Assembly: GCA_001683825.1 (NCBI GenBank)
Contig: LXTR01000022.1
Span: 1 to 64,000 of the forward strand
Length of the DNA stretch: 64,000 nucleotides
Reading direction: 5' to 3'
Origin: Flavobacteriaceae bacterium CP2B
GTDB taxonomy: Bacteria; Bacteroidota; Bacteroidia; Flavobacteriales; Flavobacteriaceae
Translations under genes and position numbers: made by a program
Shown: in pieces, positions 41,861 through 51,277 of the stretch
How the letters are laid out: each line of letters opens with the position of its first letter
How positions within the stretch are numbered: the stretch's first letter is position 1
The notes under the pieces: model-generated
Database searches by the model: none
What the model saw: the letters and a program-made list of their open reading frames with translations, nothing else
Told to the model about the DNA's origin: nothing

Positions 41861-44722
41861 ATGAAAAAACTTTACTTGGTATTTCTTGTTCTTTCAATGG
41901 GGTTTGCGCAATTGGCCAACGCCCAGATTAGCGGGGTGGTTGTAGACCAGGACGGGCAACCGTTGCCGGGCGCCTCTATCGTAAAGAGGGGCACCTCCAT
42001 TGGAGCTATCACCGACTTTGACGGAAACTTCGTCTTGGATGACGTTGCCATGGGAGACACTATTGTCGTGTCTTATGTAGGCTACGAAACCAAAACGATT
42101 GTAGTAGACAGTACTACGCTGACAATCACATTGACCTCGGGCGTGGCCCTGTCGGAAGTGATCATCGTAGGATCCAGGAACCCGAACAGGACTGCTACCG
42201 AAAGCACGGTCCCTGTAGATGTGATTGATGTGAAAGAGTTAACGAACGTGGCACCTCAGGTAAACCTGAACCAGATCCTGAATTATGTGGCGCCTTCCTT
42301 TACCTCCAACACCCAAACCATTTCGGATGGGACAGACCACATAGACCCGGCCTCGCTAAGGGGATTGGGCCCGGACCAGGTATTGGTCCTTATCAATGGC
42401 AAACGGAGGCATACTTCTTCCCTGATCAATGTCAACGGGACCTTCGGCAGGGGGAGTGTAGGTACCGATTTGAATGCCATCCCGGCGGCAGCCATCCAGC
42501 GCATCGAGGTTTTGCGTGACGGTGCGGCTGCCCAGTACGGCTCCGACGCTATAGCCGGGGTCATCAATATTGTCCTGAATACCTCGGTAAACGAACTGCA
42601 ACTAGCGGTTACGACCGGGGCCAATTTCACCAAAAACGCCAACGACCAAACGGGCGGGGTAGACGGGGAAACCACAAACATCGCTGCGAGCTACGGGCTC
42701 CCCCTGGGAGACAGGGGAGGCTACCTGACCTTTGCCGGAGATTTTGACGTCAGGGATGACTATAGCCGGATGAAGGAGTGGGAAGGGGATGTTTTTAACC
42801 TGTACAATACCGTGGAACGGTTTGCCAACGCAGATGGTTACGACCTGTCAATGCTTCTTGATGACGATGTGGACGATGTCATCCAGTATGCCAACCAGGC
42901 TGGCATTGATTTAAACGGTGCCACTACCAAAGAGGAACTGCAGCCTATCCTGTCGGCCGACAATACCGAGGCCGAACTGGCGGCCAGGGGACAGGAACGA
43001 AGCGATTACAATATGCGGGTAGGGCAGTCCTCCCTGCGGGGCGGCCGCTTGTTTGCGAATTTTTCGCTACCCCTCGACGATGACGGGACCACTGTATATG
43101 CCTTCGGGGGCTTAAGCTCCCGGACGGGGAACTCCGCCGGGTTCTACAGGTTGCCCAACCAAAGCCGGACCTACACCCCGGCCTACATCAACGGGTTTTT
43201 GCCCGAGATCAATTCCAACATCAAGGACCAGTCCATGGCCCTGGGGATCAAAGGGCTGGTAGGAGACTGGAGTGTCGACTTCAGCAATACCTACGGCAAA
43301 AACGCCTTCTTATACACCATTGGGAATACGTTTAACGCCTCCCTGCAAAATGCCTCGCCTACGACCTTTGACGCGGGTGGGTTTTCCTTTCTTCAAAACA
43401 CCAGTAACCTGGACGTCACCCAATTCTTTGACGATGTCCTTTACGGGCTGAACGTCGCTTTTGGGGCGGAATACCGTTTTGAGAACTATGAGATTGTCGC
43501 TGGGGAGGAGGCTTCTTATGCCCAGTACACGGCCAATGGGCAGGTAATCCGACTGGCTTCTCAGGTGCCTTCACAAGACTTTTTCGGAAATTCCAGGCCG
43601 GGTGGTTCCCAGGTTTTCCCCGGGTTTAGCCCCACCAACGAATTATCGAGGGGGCGCAGTAGTATCGCCGGTTATGTAGACCTGGAGGCCGATTTTTCGG
43701 ATGACTGGCTCGTGAGCTTAGCCACGCGTTTTGAAAACTACAGCGATTTTGGTTCGACCATCAATTTCAAGCTGGCTACCCGTTACAAGGTGTCGGAAAA
43801 CCTGAATATCAGGGGGGCGGCCAACACGGGCTTCAGGGCCCCGTCGCTCCACCAGATCAACTTTAATTCGACCTCTACCATTTTCGATAATATGGGGAAC
43901 CCACAGGAAGTGGGGACCTTTGCCAATGACAGCAGGGCGGCCCAACTCCTGGGCATCCCCCAGCTCAAGGAAGAAACCTCCCGTAGCGTAAGCCTTGGGC
44001 TTACCAGCCGGATACCGGATGCCAACCTGACGATCACCGTCGACGGGTACTTTGTGCAGATAGATGACAGGGTGGTGTATACGGGGCAATTCGCCGGTCC
44101 CGGAACGGGTACCGAGCTGGACAACCTCCTGCGGCAGGCCAATGCCACCGCGGCCTCCTTTTTCGCGAATGCCATAGATACCGAATCCAAGGGACTGGAT
44201 GTTGTGGTGACGCACAATGCCCTCCTCTGGGATGGCTGGAGGTTGAAATCGGATTTGGCCGGTACGTTTTCCAAAACCAAGAAAGTAGGGGATATCAATG
44301 CCTCCGATGTATTGCGTGACGCCGGGCTGGTAGGTACCTATTTCCCGGAAGATAGCCGGGTATACCTGGAAGAGGCCGTGCCGAGGACCAAAGTCAACCT
44401 CTCCAACAGCCTGACCTCGGACCGCTTTGTATTCTTCCTCAGGAATGTCTATTTCGGGGAAGTGACCGAGGCGACCACCACCGTGGCCAACCAGCAGGTT
44501 TTTGGCACCAAATTGGTGACCGACCTGTCTGTGGGCTACAAGGCTTCACCGGCACTGACCTTTACCGTTGGGGCCAACAACCTGTTTGATATATATCCGG
44601 ACCGGGCCGAGGAAGCGTTTGGAAACCGAAGCTCAGGACGTTTTGACTGGTCCAGGCGGGCACAACAATTTGGGATAGGGGGCCGGTTCCTGTTCGCCAG
44701 GCTCAGCGTCTCCCTTAAGTAA
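41861..44722 (+). CDS. TonB-dependent receptor with carboxypeptidase-like N-domain
   Basis: A 953-residue outer-membrane active transporter. Signal peptide 1-22; carboxypeptidase-like regulatory domain about 23-105 ([20 protein letters not shown]); plug domain about 110-240 ([20 protein letters not shown], then [20 protein letters not shown] and [10 protein letters not shown]-like [20 protein letters not shown]); the rest is the 22-strand barrel. No SusD-like partner adjoins it, which argues against a glycan PUL and for iron complexes, cofactors or peptides. Terminator directly behind. Confidence 0.95.
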   Translation: MKKLYLVFLVLSMGFAQLANAQISGVVVDQDGQPLPGASIVKRGTSIGAITDFDGNFVLDDVAMGDTIVVSYVGYETKTIVVDSTTLTITLTSGVALSEVIIVGSRNPNRTATESTVPVDVIDVKELTNVAPQVNLNQILNYVAPSFTSNTQTISDGTDHIDPASLRGLGPDQVLVLINGKRRHTSSLINVNGTFGRGSVGTDLNAIPAAAIQRIEVLRDGAAAQYGSDAIAGVINIVLNTSVNELQLAVTTGANFTKNANDQTGGVDGETTNIAASYGLPLGDRGGYLTFAGDFDVRDDYSRMKEWEGDVFNLYNTVERFANADGYDLSMLLDDDVDDVIQYANQAGIDLNGATTKEELQPILSADNTEAELAARGQERSDYNMRVGQSSLRGGRLFANFSLPLDDDGTTVYAFGGLSSRTGNSAGFYRLPNQSRTYTPAYINGFLPEINSNIKDQSMALGIKGLVGDWSVDFSNTYGKNAFLYTIGNTFNASLQNASPTTFDAGGFSFLQNTSNLDVTQFFDDVLYGLNVAFGAEYRFENYEIVAGEEASYAQYTANGQVIRLASQVPSQDFFGNSRPGGSQVFPGFSPTNELSRGRSSIAGYVDLEADFSDDWLVSLATRFENYSDFGSTINFKLATRYKVSENLNIRGAANTGFRAPSLHQINFNSTSTIFDNMGNPQEVGTFANDSRAAQLLGIPQLKEETSRSVSLGLTSRIPDANLTITVDGYFVQIDDRVVYTGQFAGPGTGTELDNLLRQANATAASFFANAIDTESKGLDVVVTHNALLWDGWRLKSDLAGTFSKTKKVGDINASDVLRDAGLVGTYFPEDSRVYLEEAVPRTKVNLSNSLTSDRFVFFLRNVYFGEVTEATTTVANQQVFGTKLVTDLSVGYKASPALTFTVGANNLFDIYPDRAEEAFGNRSSGRFDWSRRAQQFGIGGRFLFARLSVSLK

Positions 44723-44744
44723 ATCAACCCTGGTTTTTGTAAAG

Positions 44745-44775
44745 AAGACTACTCCGGTGAGTAGTCTTTTTTTTT
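44745..44775 (+). terminator. Terminator after the TonB receptor
   Basis: Ten-base arms AAGACTACTC and GAGTAGTCTT with a four-base loop and a run of nine T residues. Confidence 0.92.
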
Positions 44776-44841
44776 GGTTCCTATACCTAAAACCTAAAAA
44801 AGCTGTTATATAAACGGTTGAAGCATTATATCAGAAGGACC

Positions 44842-45282
44842 ATGAATGGATATTTCTTAAGGTTGATGACCCTGATCACCGTACTCGCCGCCTATGGGGT
44901 ACAGGGGCAGGATTGCACCCTGGGCCTGGGAGGAAGCGATAGCGGGGTGATTGTACAGGTATTCCAGCTGAACGAGGAACAACAGTCAAAGATGCAGGGG
45001 TGGGAAGGAGAGTTGCAACGCTACCACGAGGGGATGGCGGACAAGATCCGACAGCTTTTCGACACCCACCCGCAAAATACCACAGAGGAATTGCAGCAAC
45101 TCGCTTCAAAGTACAGGGTCCTCAAAGATGAGATCGTGGCTACTGCCGTGGCCTATGACCGGAAACTCCTCGCTATTTTTAACCAGCGGCAGTACCAGCG
45201 CTACCAGGAATTGTGCCAGGAGGCCGGTAGACAACCCATGGATGTACCTTTGTCCATGCCGCCCATCGCTGCCCCGGACTGA
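44842..45282 (+). CDS. Exported small helical protein (Spy/CpxP-like layout)
   Basis: A 146-residue exported protein: signal MNGYFLRLMTLITVLAAYGV then QGQ. The mature part is helical and charged with LNEEQQSKMQGWEGELQRYH and a C-terminal FNQRQYQRYQELCQEAG, a pattern like the LTxxQ periplasmic chaperones or metal-binding stress proteins, but the match is only general. The frame begins at a TTG at 44818; ATG 44842 begins the signal. Ends in a Pro-rich tail. Confidence 0.65.
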   Translation: MNGYFLRLMTLITVLAAYGVQGQDCTLGLGGSDSGVIVQVFQLNEEQQSKMQGWEGELQRYHEGMADKIRQLFDTHPQNTTEELQQLASKYRVLKDEIVATAVAYDRKLLAIFNQRQYQRYQELCQEAGRQPMDVPLSMPPIAAPD

Positions 45283-45310
45283 TGGTTTTTGGAAGGGTGG
45301 AATCTAATAT

Positions 45311-45346
45311 TTGACAGGGACCGTGCGGATTGAATTTGTATTTTTG
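45311..45346 (+). promoter_or_regulatory. pyrD promoter
   Basis: TTGACA at 45311-45316 and TATTTTTG at 45339-45346, 22 bases apart; ATG at 45366. Confidence 0.6.
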
Positions 45347-45365
45347 CCAAAACCCATTCCCATTT

Positions 45366-46433
45366 ATGTACAAGGCCATCCTCAGACCCCTGCTATTCTT
45401 GCTGGACCCTGAAAGCGTACACCACCTGACCTTCAACCTCATTCGAATTGCTTCCCGTATAGGGCTTTCCGGGCTTTTCCGGCACTTTTTCCTGGTCCGG
45501 GACAGGCGTCTGGAACGGGAATTGTTTGGGATCCGGTTCCGGAATCCCGTGGGCCTGGCTGCCGGGTTTGATAAAAACGCGGAACTCTATAATGAACTTT
45601 CGGATTTTGGATTTGGTTTTGTCGAGATTGGGACCCTGACGCCCAAACCGCAGGGAGGAAACCCCGGGAAAAGGATTTTTCGCCTGAAGGCGGACCAGGC
45701 GTTGATCAACCGGATGGGCTTCAACAACAAGGGCGTGCTGGAAGCGGCCGAGCAATTAAAGAAAAACCACAGGGTGGTGGTCGGCGGAAATATCGGCAAG
45801 AACAAGATTACCCCCAACCACCTGGCGGCCAAAGACTACCTTATATGCCTGGATACCCTCTTTCCTTATGTGGACTATTTTGCGGTAAACGTGAGTTCGC
45901 CAAACACCCCCGGGCTTAGGGAGCTACAGGACAGGAAGCCACTGACCGCCCTGCTGAAAGCATTGAAAAAGGAGAACGCCAAACTGGCAGCCGGGGAAGC
46001 AGTTGCGCCAAAGCCGATCCTGCTCAAGATAGCGCCCGACCTTACCGATGGGCAACTTTTAGACATCATAGCCATCGTGAAAGATTCGGGGATTGACGGG
46101 ATTATCGCGACCAATACCACCATCGGCCGTGAAGGCCTGCATGCGCCACTATGGCTGAGAGAGGAAAATGGCGGGTTGAGCGGGAAGCCTTTGGCCAAGC
46201 GCAGTACGGAAGTGATCCGGTTCCTGGCCGAAAAAAGCAATAACGAAATTCCTATCATTGGCGTTGGCGGGATACACAGCCCGGAAGATGCCCTGGAAAA
46301 ACTCAGGGCGGGTGCCTCCCTGGTGCAACTTTGGACCGGTTTTGTATATGAAGGCCCCGGCCTGGTCAAAAAGATCAATAAGGCCATATTAAAAGAAAAC
46401 CTGCCGGTGAAACAGTCGCCCCGCCAGCCTTAA
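45366..46433 (+). CDS. pyrD: Quinone-dependent dihydroorotate dehydrogenase
   Basis: A 355-residue class 2 enzyme oxidising dihydroorotate to orotate in pyrimidine synthesis, with FMN and membrane quinone. N-terminal membrane-associating helix ([20 protein letters not shown]), then [40 protein letters not shown] and [18 protein letters not shown] with the catalytic Ser, and the FMN phosphate site [20 protein letters not shown]. Start at 45366 is fixed by the family; the frame extends to 45330 over the -7 box. Confidence 0.97.
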   Translation: MYKAILRPLLFLLDPESVHHLTFNLIRIASRIGLSGLFRHFFLVRDRRLERELFGIRFRNPVGLAAGFDKNAELYNELSDFGFGFVEIGTLTPKPQGGNPGKRIFRLKADQALINRMGFNNKGVLEAAEQLKKNHRVVVGGNIGKNKITPNHLAAKDYLICLDTLFPYVDYFAVNVSSPNTPGLRELQDRKPLTALLKALKKENAKLAAGEAVAPKPILLKIAPDLTDGQLLDIIAIVKDSGIDGIIATNTTIGREGLHAPLWLREENGGLSGKPLAKRSTEVIRFLAEKSNNEIPIIGVGGIHSPEDALEKLRAGASLVQLWTGFVYEGPGLVKKINKAILKENLPVKQSPRQP

Positions 46434-46441
46434 GGAAGGGG

Positions 46442-46864
46442 CTAGGGCGTCCAATAATCTACCACCAGCACATCGTCCAGGTGGGGGCCCAATAAGGCCC
46501 CAAAGGCCTTATGGTCAGGATGAGGCAGGTAAACGGCCCGGTCCTCCTCAGTCTTAAAACTCAGGAAAAAGCAATGGGTAAAGCCCTTGTTCAGGTTCTC
46601 CGGGCTATTGTTCATACCCCATTCATAACGGTATATCTGCGGGATTTTGCGTTGCAGGTCGCCAAAAGCCTCTTCAATTTCCTCGATTTTTTCCGCACGG
46701 GTACCTTCCTTAAACTTAAAAAGTACCACATGGCGCAACAGGCGTTCCTGCGCCTCCGATGTAACGGTTGGGGTAGCTGCTGGGTCTGTGGGGTTTTTGC
46801 CGGCCATAAGGAAAAAGGTGCCCAGGGCAAACAGGGCAAGGAGTTTGAATCGGTTTTTCATCAC
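46442..46864 (-). CDS. Exported Dabb-domain (stress-responsive A/B barrel) protein
   Basis: A 140-residue protein with a signal peptide (about 1-22) and one Dabb domain: LLRHVVLFKFKEGTRAEKIE, then GMNNSPENLNKGFTHCFFLS and HPDHKAFGALLGPHLDDVLV. Such ferredoxin-like barrels dimerise; no enzymatic role is fixed. Convergent with pyrD, eight bases away. A near -7 box (TATCTTTC) lies at 46875-46882 on the minus strand. Confidence 0.88.
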   Translation of the reverse strand: MMKNRFKLLALFALGTFFLMAGKNPTDPAATPTVTSEAQERLLRHVVLFKFKEGTRAEKIEEIEEAFGDLQRKIPQIYRYEWGMNNSPENLNKGFTHCFFLSFKTEEDRAVYLPHPDHKAFGALLGPHLDDVLVVDYWTP

Positions 46865-46960
46865 ATAATTTTCGGAAAGATATAAAAAATGCCAACAGGG
46901 TGGCAGATTGCACGGATTTTAAGATTTTTGCAGGAACCGGGACCAAATACACCGAACGCA

Positions 46961-47587
46961 TTGAATTACGAAATCCTATCCGCCTTTGTCCTTGCCACCG
47001 CCCTGCTATCCATATCTCCGGGCCCGGATATTATCTATGTGCTCATGCAGAGTATCGCCCATGGGAAGAAGTATGGCCTGGCCACGACCGCCGGCCTTAT
47101 GAGTGGCTGCCTGGTTCACACCAGCCTGCTCGCGTTTGGGGTATCGGCCCTTATCAAGGAAAACCCCGGGGTCTATTGGATGATAAAGGTCTTTGGGGCC
47201 CTCTACCTGTTCTATTTGGCCTACAGGGTCTTCAGGAGCAGTGGGGCGATCCTCCTCAACGGCGCGGAGATCCCCCGGAAGGGACTGTGGCGTTTGTTCC
47301 GGCAGGGGTTTGTGATGAATGTCCTCAACCCAAAGGTTACCGTATTCTTCCTCGCGTTCTTCCCGGGATTCCTGTTTAGTGATTCACTGAGCCTCGTCCT
47401 CCAGTTTTATTTGCTGGGAGGCTTGTTTATAGTAGTGTCCTCCCTGGTTTTCTCCGGGATTGCCATCTTATCCGGGGCCATTTCCGAGCAGTTGCGCGGC
47501 AGGGATTACATCGGTGTTGTGCTCAAATGGCTGCAGGTGGTCGTTTTTACCGGCATTGGGCTCTACCTGCTTTTATCGGAGAATTAA
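46961..47587 (+). CDS. LysE family transporter
   Basis: A 208-residue inner-membrane exporter with six helices. The family signature SISPGPDIIYVLMQSIAHGK is near the N-terminus and GFVMNVLNPKVTVFFLAFFP in the middle. Members export amino acids or related solutes. The frame starts at 46889, but a TTG at 46961 (LNYEILSAFVLAT) gives the family N-terminus, so the start is uncertain. Followed 32 bases later by mvaB. Confidence 0.9.
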   Translation: MNYEILSAFVLATALLSISPGPDIIYVLMQSIAHGKKYGLATTAGLMSGCLVHTSLLAFGVSALIKENPGVYWMIKVFGALYLFYLAYRVFRSSGAILLNGAEIPRKGLWRLFRQGFVMNVLNPKVTVFFLAFFPGFLFSDSLSLVLQFYLLGGLFIVVSSLVFSGIAILSGAISEQLRGRDYIGVVLKWLQVVVFTGIGLYLLLSEN

Positions 47588-47590
47588 TAC

Positions 47591-47598
47591 TACTTTTG
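47591..47598 (+). promoter_or_regulatory. -7 box of mvaB
   Basis: TACTTTTG just behind the LysE stop, 21 bases before the ATG at 47620. Confidence 0.6.
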
Positions 47599-47619
47599 AA
47601 GGGTACCGCAACCACAGCT

Positions 47620-48486
47620 ATGCAGGAGAAGGTCAAAATTATCGAGTGTCCCCGGGATGCCATGCAGGGCATCAAGACGTTTATACCCACCGAGCGTAAA
47701 ATTCACTACCTCCAGTCCCTCCTCAATTGTGGATTTCACACCATTGATTTTGGCAGTTTCGTGTCCCCCAAAGCCATCCCCCAGATGGCGGATACGGCCC
47801 AAGTCTTGGCCGGCCTGGACCTCTCCAGGTCCCGGAGCAGGCTCTTGGCCATTGTGGCCAATGTGCGTGGCGCGGAGGAAGCCAGCATCCATGCCCCGGT
47901 TGATTACCTGGGCTATCCATTCTCCATCTCGGAGAACTTCCAGATGCGGAATACCCATAAAACCATTGCAGAGTCCATTGAGGTCCTGAAAGAAGTATTG
48001 GAAATAGCCGATAGGTCGGGGAAGGAAGTCGTCACCTATATTTCCATGGGGTTTGGTAACCCGTACGGGGATCCCTGGGATGTGGATATCGTAGGGGAGT
48101 GGACCGAAAAACTCTCAGGTATGGGGGTGGGGATATTATCGTTGTCGGACACGGTGGGCAGTTCCACCCCCGAGGTGATAGCGTATCTGTTTTCGAACCT
48201 CATCCCGAAATACCCGCATATTGAGTTCGGGGCACACCTGCATACCCACCCGCTCAAATGGCATGAAAAAGTAGACGCGGCCTTTAAAGCGGGGTGCAGA
48301 AGGTTTGATGGTGCCATACAGGGTTTTGGCGGTTGTCCCATGGCCAAAGACGAGCTCACAGGGAACATGCCCACCGAAAAATTGCTGTCCTACTTTACAT
48401 CGGCCCGGGTTGCAACAGACGTACAGTGGATGGCTTTTGAGACAGCTCATAATAAGGCTACAGCGCTTTTTGCTGAATACCAGTAA
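47620..48486 (+). CDS. mvaB: Hydroxymethylglutaryl-CoA lyase
   Basis: A 288-residue TIM-barrel enzyme splitting HMG-CoA into acetyl-CoA and acetoacetate (leucine breakdown). It starts MQEKVKIIECPRDAMQGIKT, with the R-D pair of the DRE-TIM family; LHTHPLKWHEK supplies the metal histidines, and FGGCPMAKDELTGN holds the loop Cys and Asn. The usual GCPxAxGxxGN has D in place of G in the middle (AKDELTG). Somewhat short; the frame extends to 47527 inside the LysE gene. Confidence 0.94.
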   Translation: MQEKVKIIECPRDAMQGIKTFIPTERKIHYLQSLLNCGFHTIDFGSFVSPKAIPQMADTAQVLAGLDLSRSRSRLLAIVANVRGAEEASIHAPVDYLGYPFSISENFQMRNTHKTIAESIEVLKEVLEIADRSGKEVVTYISMGFGNPYGDPWDVDIVGEWTEKLSGMGVGILSLSDTVGSSTPEVIAYLFSNLIPKYPHIEFGAHLHTHPLKWHEKVDAAFKAGCRRFDGAIQGFGGCPMAKDELTGNMPTEKLLSYFTSARVATDVQWMAFETAHNKATALFAEYQ

Positions 48487-48543
48487 GTTCCAATTTAATG
48501 GAATTGCCGGGTCCTTACCCCAAATGTTAAATTCCCTTCTTTT

Positions 48544-48562
48544 ATTTAGATTAGATATAAAT
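48544..48562. promoter_or_regulatory. 19-bp operator-like box A upstream of porin gene
   Basis: ATTTAGATT-A-GATATAAAT, an imperfect palindrome just upstream of the -33 region of the promoter with the -7 box at 48590. It matches box C (49956) at 16 of 19 positions. Confidence 0.55.
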
Positions 48563-48589
48563 AAAGTTTTTTATAATACCACAGGCTTG

Positions 48590-48597
48590 TATATTTG
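48590..48597 (+). promoter_or_regulatory. -7 box of the porin gene
   Basis: TATATTTG; transcription would start near 48604, 46 bases before the ATG. Confidence 0.65.
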
Positions 48598-48614
48598 CGC
48601 CTTGTTAAGAACTA

Positions 48615-48633
48615 ATTTGTAATCAGTCTAAAT
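48615..48633. promoter_or_regulatory. 19-bp operator-like box B in porin leader
   Basis: ATTTGTAAT-C-AGTCTAAAT, a weaker palindrome of the same pattern, ending 16 bases before the ATG, the same distance (15) as box C from its gene. Confidence 0.45.
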
Positions 48634-48649
48634 AAAAACAACCAATTAC

Positions 48650-49828
48650 ATGAAGCGATTATTTATTTTAGGAAGCCTGCTTGTCACTGCCCTGCTCAGT
48701 GGTCAGACCCAAACAGATTCTATCATGTTGGATCCGCAGAAGCAGTTGAACGCTGCCCAGCGGCTATTGTCCGGAAATTATGCCTCGGCCGTGACCGTCA
48801 GTGCTTACGCAGAGCTATTATACAATCAGCCGGAAGCAGACAACGGGGAGATCGATGTACAACGCCTGGTCTTGCTTTTTGGGTACCGTTTTGACGACAG
48901 GACGCAGTTTGTAACCGAGGTGGAATTGGAGCATGTGAATGAGGTTTTTGTAGAACAGGCCTTCGTGAACTATAACGTGGGCAGTAATGTCAGCCTCAGG
49001 GGGGGCTTGATGCTGGTCCCCATGGGGATCATCAACGAATACCATGAACCTACCACCTTCAACGGGACGGAGCGCCCGGGGGTCGATAACGCCATCGTGC
49101 CTACTACCTGGCGGGAATTGGGGGTAGGGGTCTCAGGTCGTTTCAACGGCCTTTCACTGGGGTACCAGGCCTATGTGTTCAACGGGTTCAAATCCACCAC
49201 CCTTGACGGGGCCGGGGGGATATCGGGCTTGTTATCCGGATCCAGTGGGTTGCGCGGCGGACGACAAAAAGGGGTTCAATCTACCATAGACAGCCCCACC
49301 TTTTCCACCAAACTCGATTATTACGGTTTACCCGGGCTACGACTTGGATTGTCGACCTATTTTGGGCGTACCCAGGCCGAAGATGCCGTGGAAATGGCAG
49401 ATGGTTCTGATATAGGCATCTCCATGCTGGGACTCGATGCCCGTTATGCCTATGATCGTTTTACGGCCCGGGGCCAGTTCATTTACGCCTCCCTCTCCGA
49501 TACAGAGGATTACAATGCCCTGACCGGCAGCAACCTGGGCAGTGCCCTCCAGGGATGGTACGTGGAAGGGGCCTATAACCTCCTCCCGGCTGGGAAACGA
49601 CAGAAATTGTTTGCTTTTGCCCGTTACGAGAACTACGATACCCATGCAGATACCGCTGGCGGGCTGGCAGAGAACGAAGCCTTCAACAGGACCGATATTA
49701 CCACGGGGCTTACCTACCATATCGCGCCCGGTGTGGTCGTAAAAGGAGATTATCAATTCAGGGATAACGCCTTGGACGGATCCGATGTCCCCGACCAGTT
49801 GAATTTTGGGATCGGCGTCTGGTTCTAG
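48650..49828 (+). CDS. Outer-membrane porin (phosphate-selective/OprP-like type)
   Basis: A 392-residue exported protein: signal peptide MKRLFILGSLLVTALLSGQT, then an N-terminal helical stretch (LNAAQRLLSGNYASAV) and a beta barrel with FVTEVELEHVNEVFVEQAFV, LRGGLMLVPMGIINEYHEPT and a C-terminal aromatic strand (LNFGIGVWF). LVPMG-x-x-NE-x-HEP is seen in many Bacteroidota porins near metal-related genes. Terminator at 49852-49880 follows, then the FMN-binding gene, which shares the operator-like box. Substrate unknown. Confidence 0.82.
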   Translation: MKRLFILGSLLVTALLSGQTQTDSIMLDPQKQLNAAQRLLSGNYASAVTVSAYAELLYNQPEADNGEIDVQRLVLLFGYRFDDRTQFVTEVELEHVNEVFVEQAFVNYNVGSNVSLRGGLMLVPMGIINEYHEPTTFNGTERPGVDNAIVPTTWRELGVGVSGRFNGLSLGYQAYVFNGFKSTTLDGAGGISGLLSGSSGLRGGRQKGVQSTIDSPTFSTKLDYYGLPGLRLGLSTYFGRTQAEDAVEMADGSDIGISMLGLDARYAYDRFTARGQFIYASLSDTEDYNALTGSNLGSALQGWYVEGAYNLLPAGKRQKLFAFARYENYDTHADTAGGLAENEAFNRTDITTGLTYHIAPGVVVKGDYQFRDNALDGSDVPDQLNFGIGVWF

Positions 49829-49851
49829 CCCTTCCCAAAATCCCCATTGGT

Positions 49852-49880
49852 AAAAACCCGGTCGCCCAGACCGGGTTTTT
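49852..49880 (+). terminator. Terminator after the porin gene
   Basis: Perfect 12-base arms AAAAACCCGGTC and GACCGGGTTTTT with a five-base loop. Confidence 0.93.
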
Positions 49881-49955
49881 GTTTAGTCCGGGGGATGTGG
49901 CACTTTGAAGGGGAGTACGACAGCCCGTTGTTAACAAATTATTCTTCCTTTCCTT

Positions 49956-49974
49956 ATTAAGATTAAATCTAAAT
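49956..49974. promoter_or_regulatory. 19-bp operator-like box C upstream of FMN-binding gene
   Basis: ATTAAGATT-A-AATCTAAAT with a perfect inner AGATT-A-AATCT palindrome. It directly abuts the -7 box at 49978, where a bound repressor would block transcription. Confidence 0.6.
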
Positions 49975-49977
49975 TAA

Positions 49978-49985
49978 TACTTTTG
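49978..49985 (+). promoter_or_regulatory. -7 box of the FMN-binding gene
   Basis: TACTTTTG, only four bases before the ATG at 49990, so the transcript would have almost no leader. Confidence 0.5.
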
Positions 49986-49989
49986 CCAC

Positions 49990-50526
49990 ATGCAGTACAG
50001 TAAATTGATCACGGGAGTGTTTCTGTTGGCTTCGTTGCTTTTCTTTGGTTTCGGGCTTCCCAAGAACATCCAGAAAAAGGTAGAAAAGGAAATTGCAAAA
50101 ACCTTTGACGTCTCAGATTTCGGTATGAATCCCGTATCCGTAGAAGAAGGGCTGAACCAACAATTGCCCACCAGGATCAATGGGGAAAACTTATTCCGGA
50201 TAGAGCAGGGCTCCCAGCTTTTGGGTTATGCTTTTGTGGATCAAGCCCCCAGCAAGACCGCAGAGTTTGATTACCTGGTGATTTTCGATAAGGAGTTGAA
50301 AGTGATTACTTCCAGGGTGCTGGTCTACCGGGAGGAATATGGGGGCGAAATTGGCAGTAACCGCTGGCTCCGACAGTTCGAGGGCAAGAAAGGCGGAGAC
50401 AGGGTGAGTCCCAAAACCAATATCGACGCCATCTCAGGAGCCACCATATCGGTCCGCTCTATGACCAGGTCCATGGATAATCTGCTTCAAACCATTGGAA
50501 AGCTTCAAGAAAGGCGGGTATTATAA
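49990..50526 (+). CDS. Exported FMN-binding domain protein
   Basis: A 178-residue protein with one N-terminal membrane anchor or signal (about 5-23) and an FMN_bind domain facing the periplasm. The flavinylation motif is IDAISGATISV: Asp146 and SGAT at 149-152, where ApbE would attach FMN to Thr152. Such domains carry electrons across or outside the membrane. The next gene overlaps by one base (TAATG), so the pair is translationally coupled. No apbE in the window. Box C upstream suggests control together with the porin. Confidence 0.88.
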   Translation: MQYSKLITGVFLLASLLFFGFGLPKNIQKKVEKEIAKTFDVSDFGMNPVSVEEGLNQQLPTRINGENLFRIEQGSQLLGYAFVDQAPSKTAEFDYLVIFDKELKVITSRVLVYREEYGGEIGSNRWLRQFEGKKGGDRVSPKTNIDAISGATISVRSMTRSMDNLLQTIGKLQERRVL

Positions 50527-51023
50527 TGACGTATAACGGAAGGCTGCAATCCCTGCCAAGGGAAATAAGGGTGTTTATCGCTACCTTTGTAGTAGTCCTT
50601 TCCGTAGGCTATTTTACCGGGCTGATGTTTGTGAATCAGACCAGTTCCACGGTCCCTGAGGGGATAGAAACCAACTACCTCGGGAATGAAGAGGATCCCG
50701 AGGCCGATGTGATGATCTTCCGCAAAAGTGAACGGGAGATGCTCACGATCATCCACACCCATATACTTTCCATCAGCTTTATATTCTTCCTGCTTGGGCT
50801 GTTGGTCTGGATTACCGACCTGCCAAAAAACCTCAAACTCTTCCTTACCATAGAGCCATTTTTTTCGCTGGTCCTCACTTTCGGAGGGATTTACCTCCTT
50901 TGGATGGGGCTGCTTTGGGTAAAATATATTGTTTTTCTTTCGGGCTTGCTGATGACCACCACCTACGTGGTCTCGGCCTTTGTGGTATGCTATCAGGCGC
51001 TGCGGGGCCCGGGGCCCGGGTAA
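50526..51023 (+). CDS. Four-helix membrane protein of unknown function
   Basis: A 165-residue inner-membrane protein: helix 1 about 14-36, a loop of about 40 residues (acidic, NEEDPEAD), then helices at about 75-97, 108-131 and 134-156. A His pair in IIHTHILSISF (77 and 79) sits at the membrane edge of helix 2 and might bind heme or metal. No family recognised. Coupled to the FMN-binding gene, so it may be its electron donor or membrane partner; that is inference from position. Confidence 0.75.
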   Translation: MTYNGRLQSLPREIRVFIATFVVVLSVGYFTGLMFVNQTSSTVPEGIETNYLGNEEDPEADVMIFRKSEREMLTIIHTHILSISFIFFLLGLLVWITDLPKNLKLFLTIEPFFSLVLTFGGIYLLWMGLLWVKYIVFLSGLLMTTTYVVSAFVVCYQALRGPGPG

Positions 51024-51246
51024 GTACCGCGTTGCGGTAATGGCCATGGTGCTCCGGGGATTCTACCTTACCGCCTTTTCTGGGCATACAAACATTACCT
51101 CCTGCCCCTCATCTTCCAGCCTGTAGGGGCGGGCCCTACTTCCGTTGCACTAGATTTACGAGGGATGGCGGTTGCCGGGTGGATGCAATTGGCCACGGTA
51201 AGTGAATTCGCTCCGTGTGGAAGTGCTGGCATTGGTTTTATTGTAG

Positions 51247-51254
51247 TATATTTG
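51247..51254 (+). promoter_or_regulatory. -7 box of guaB
   Basis: TATATTTG, 23 bases before the ATG at 51278. The 250-base gap before guaB otherwise holds two short hairpins (51025-51039 and 51123-51139) without T-runs and no ORF. Confidence 0.6.
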
Positions 51255-51277
51255 CACGCAATTAATCCTTAATTGCC

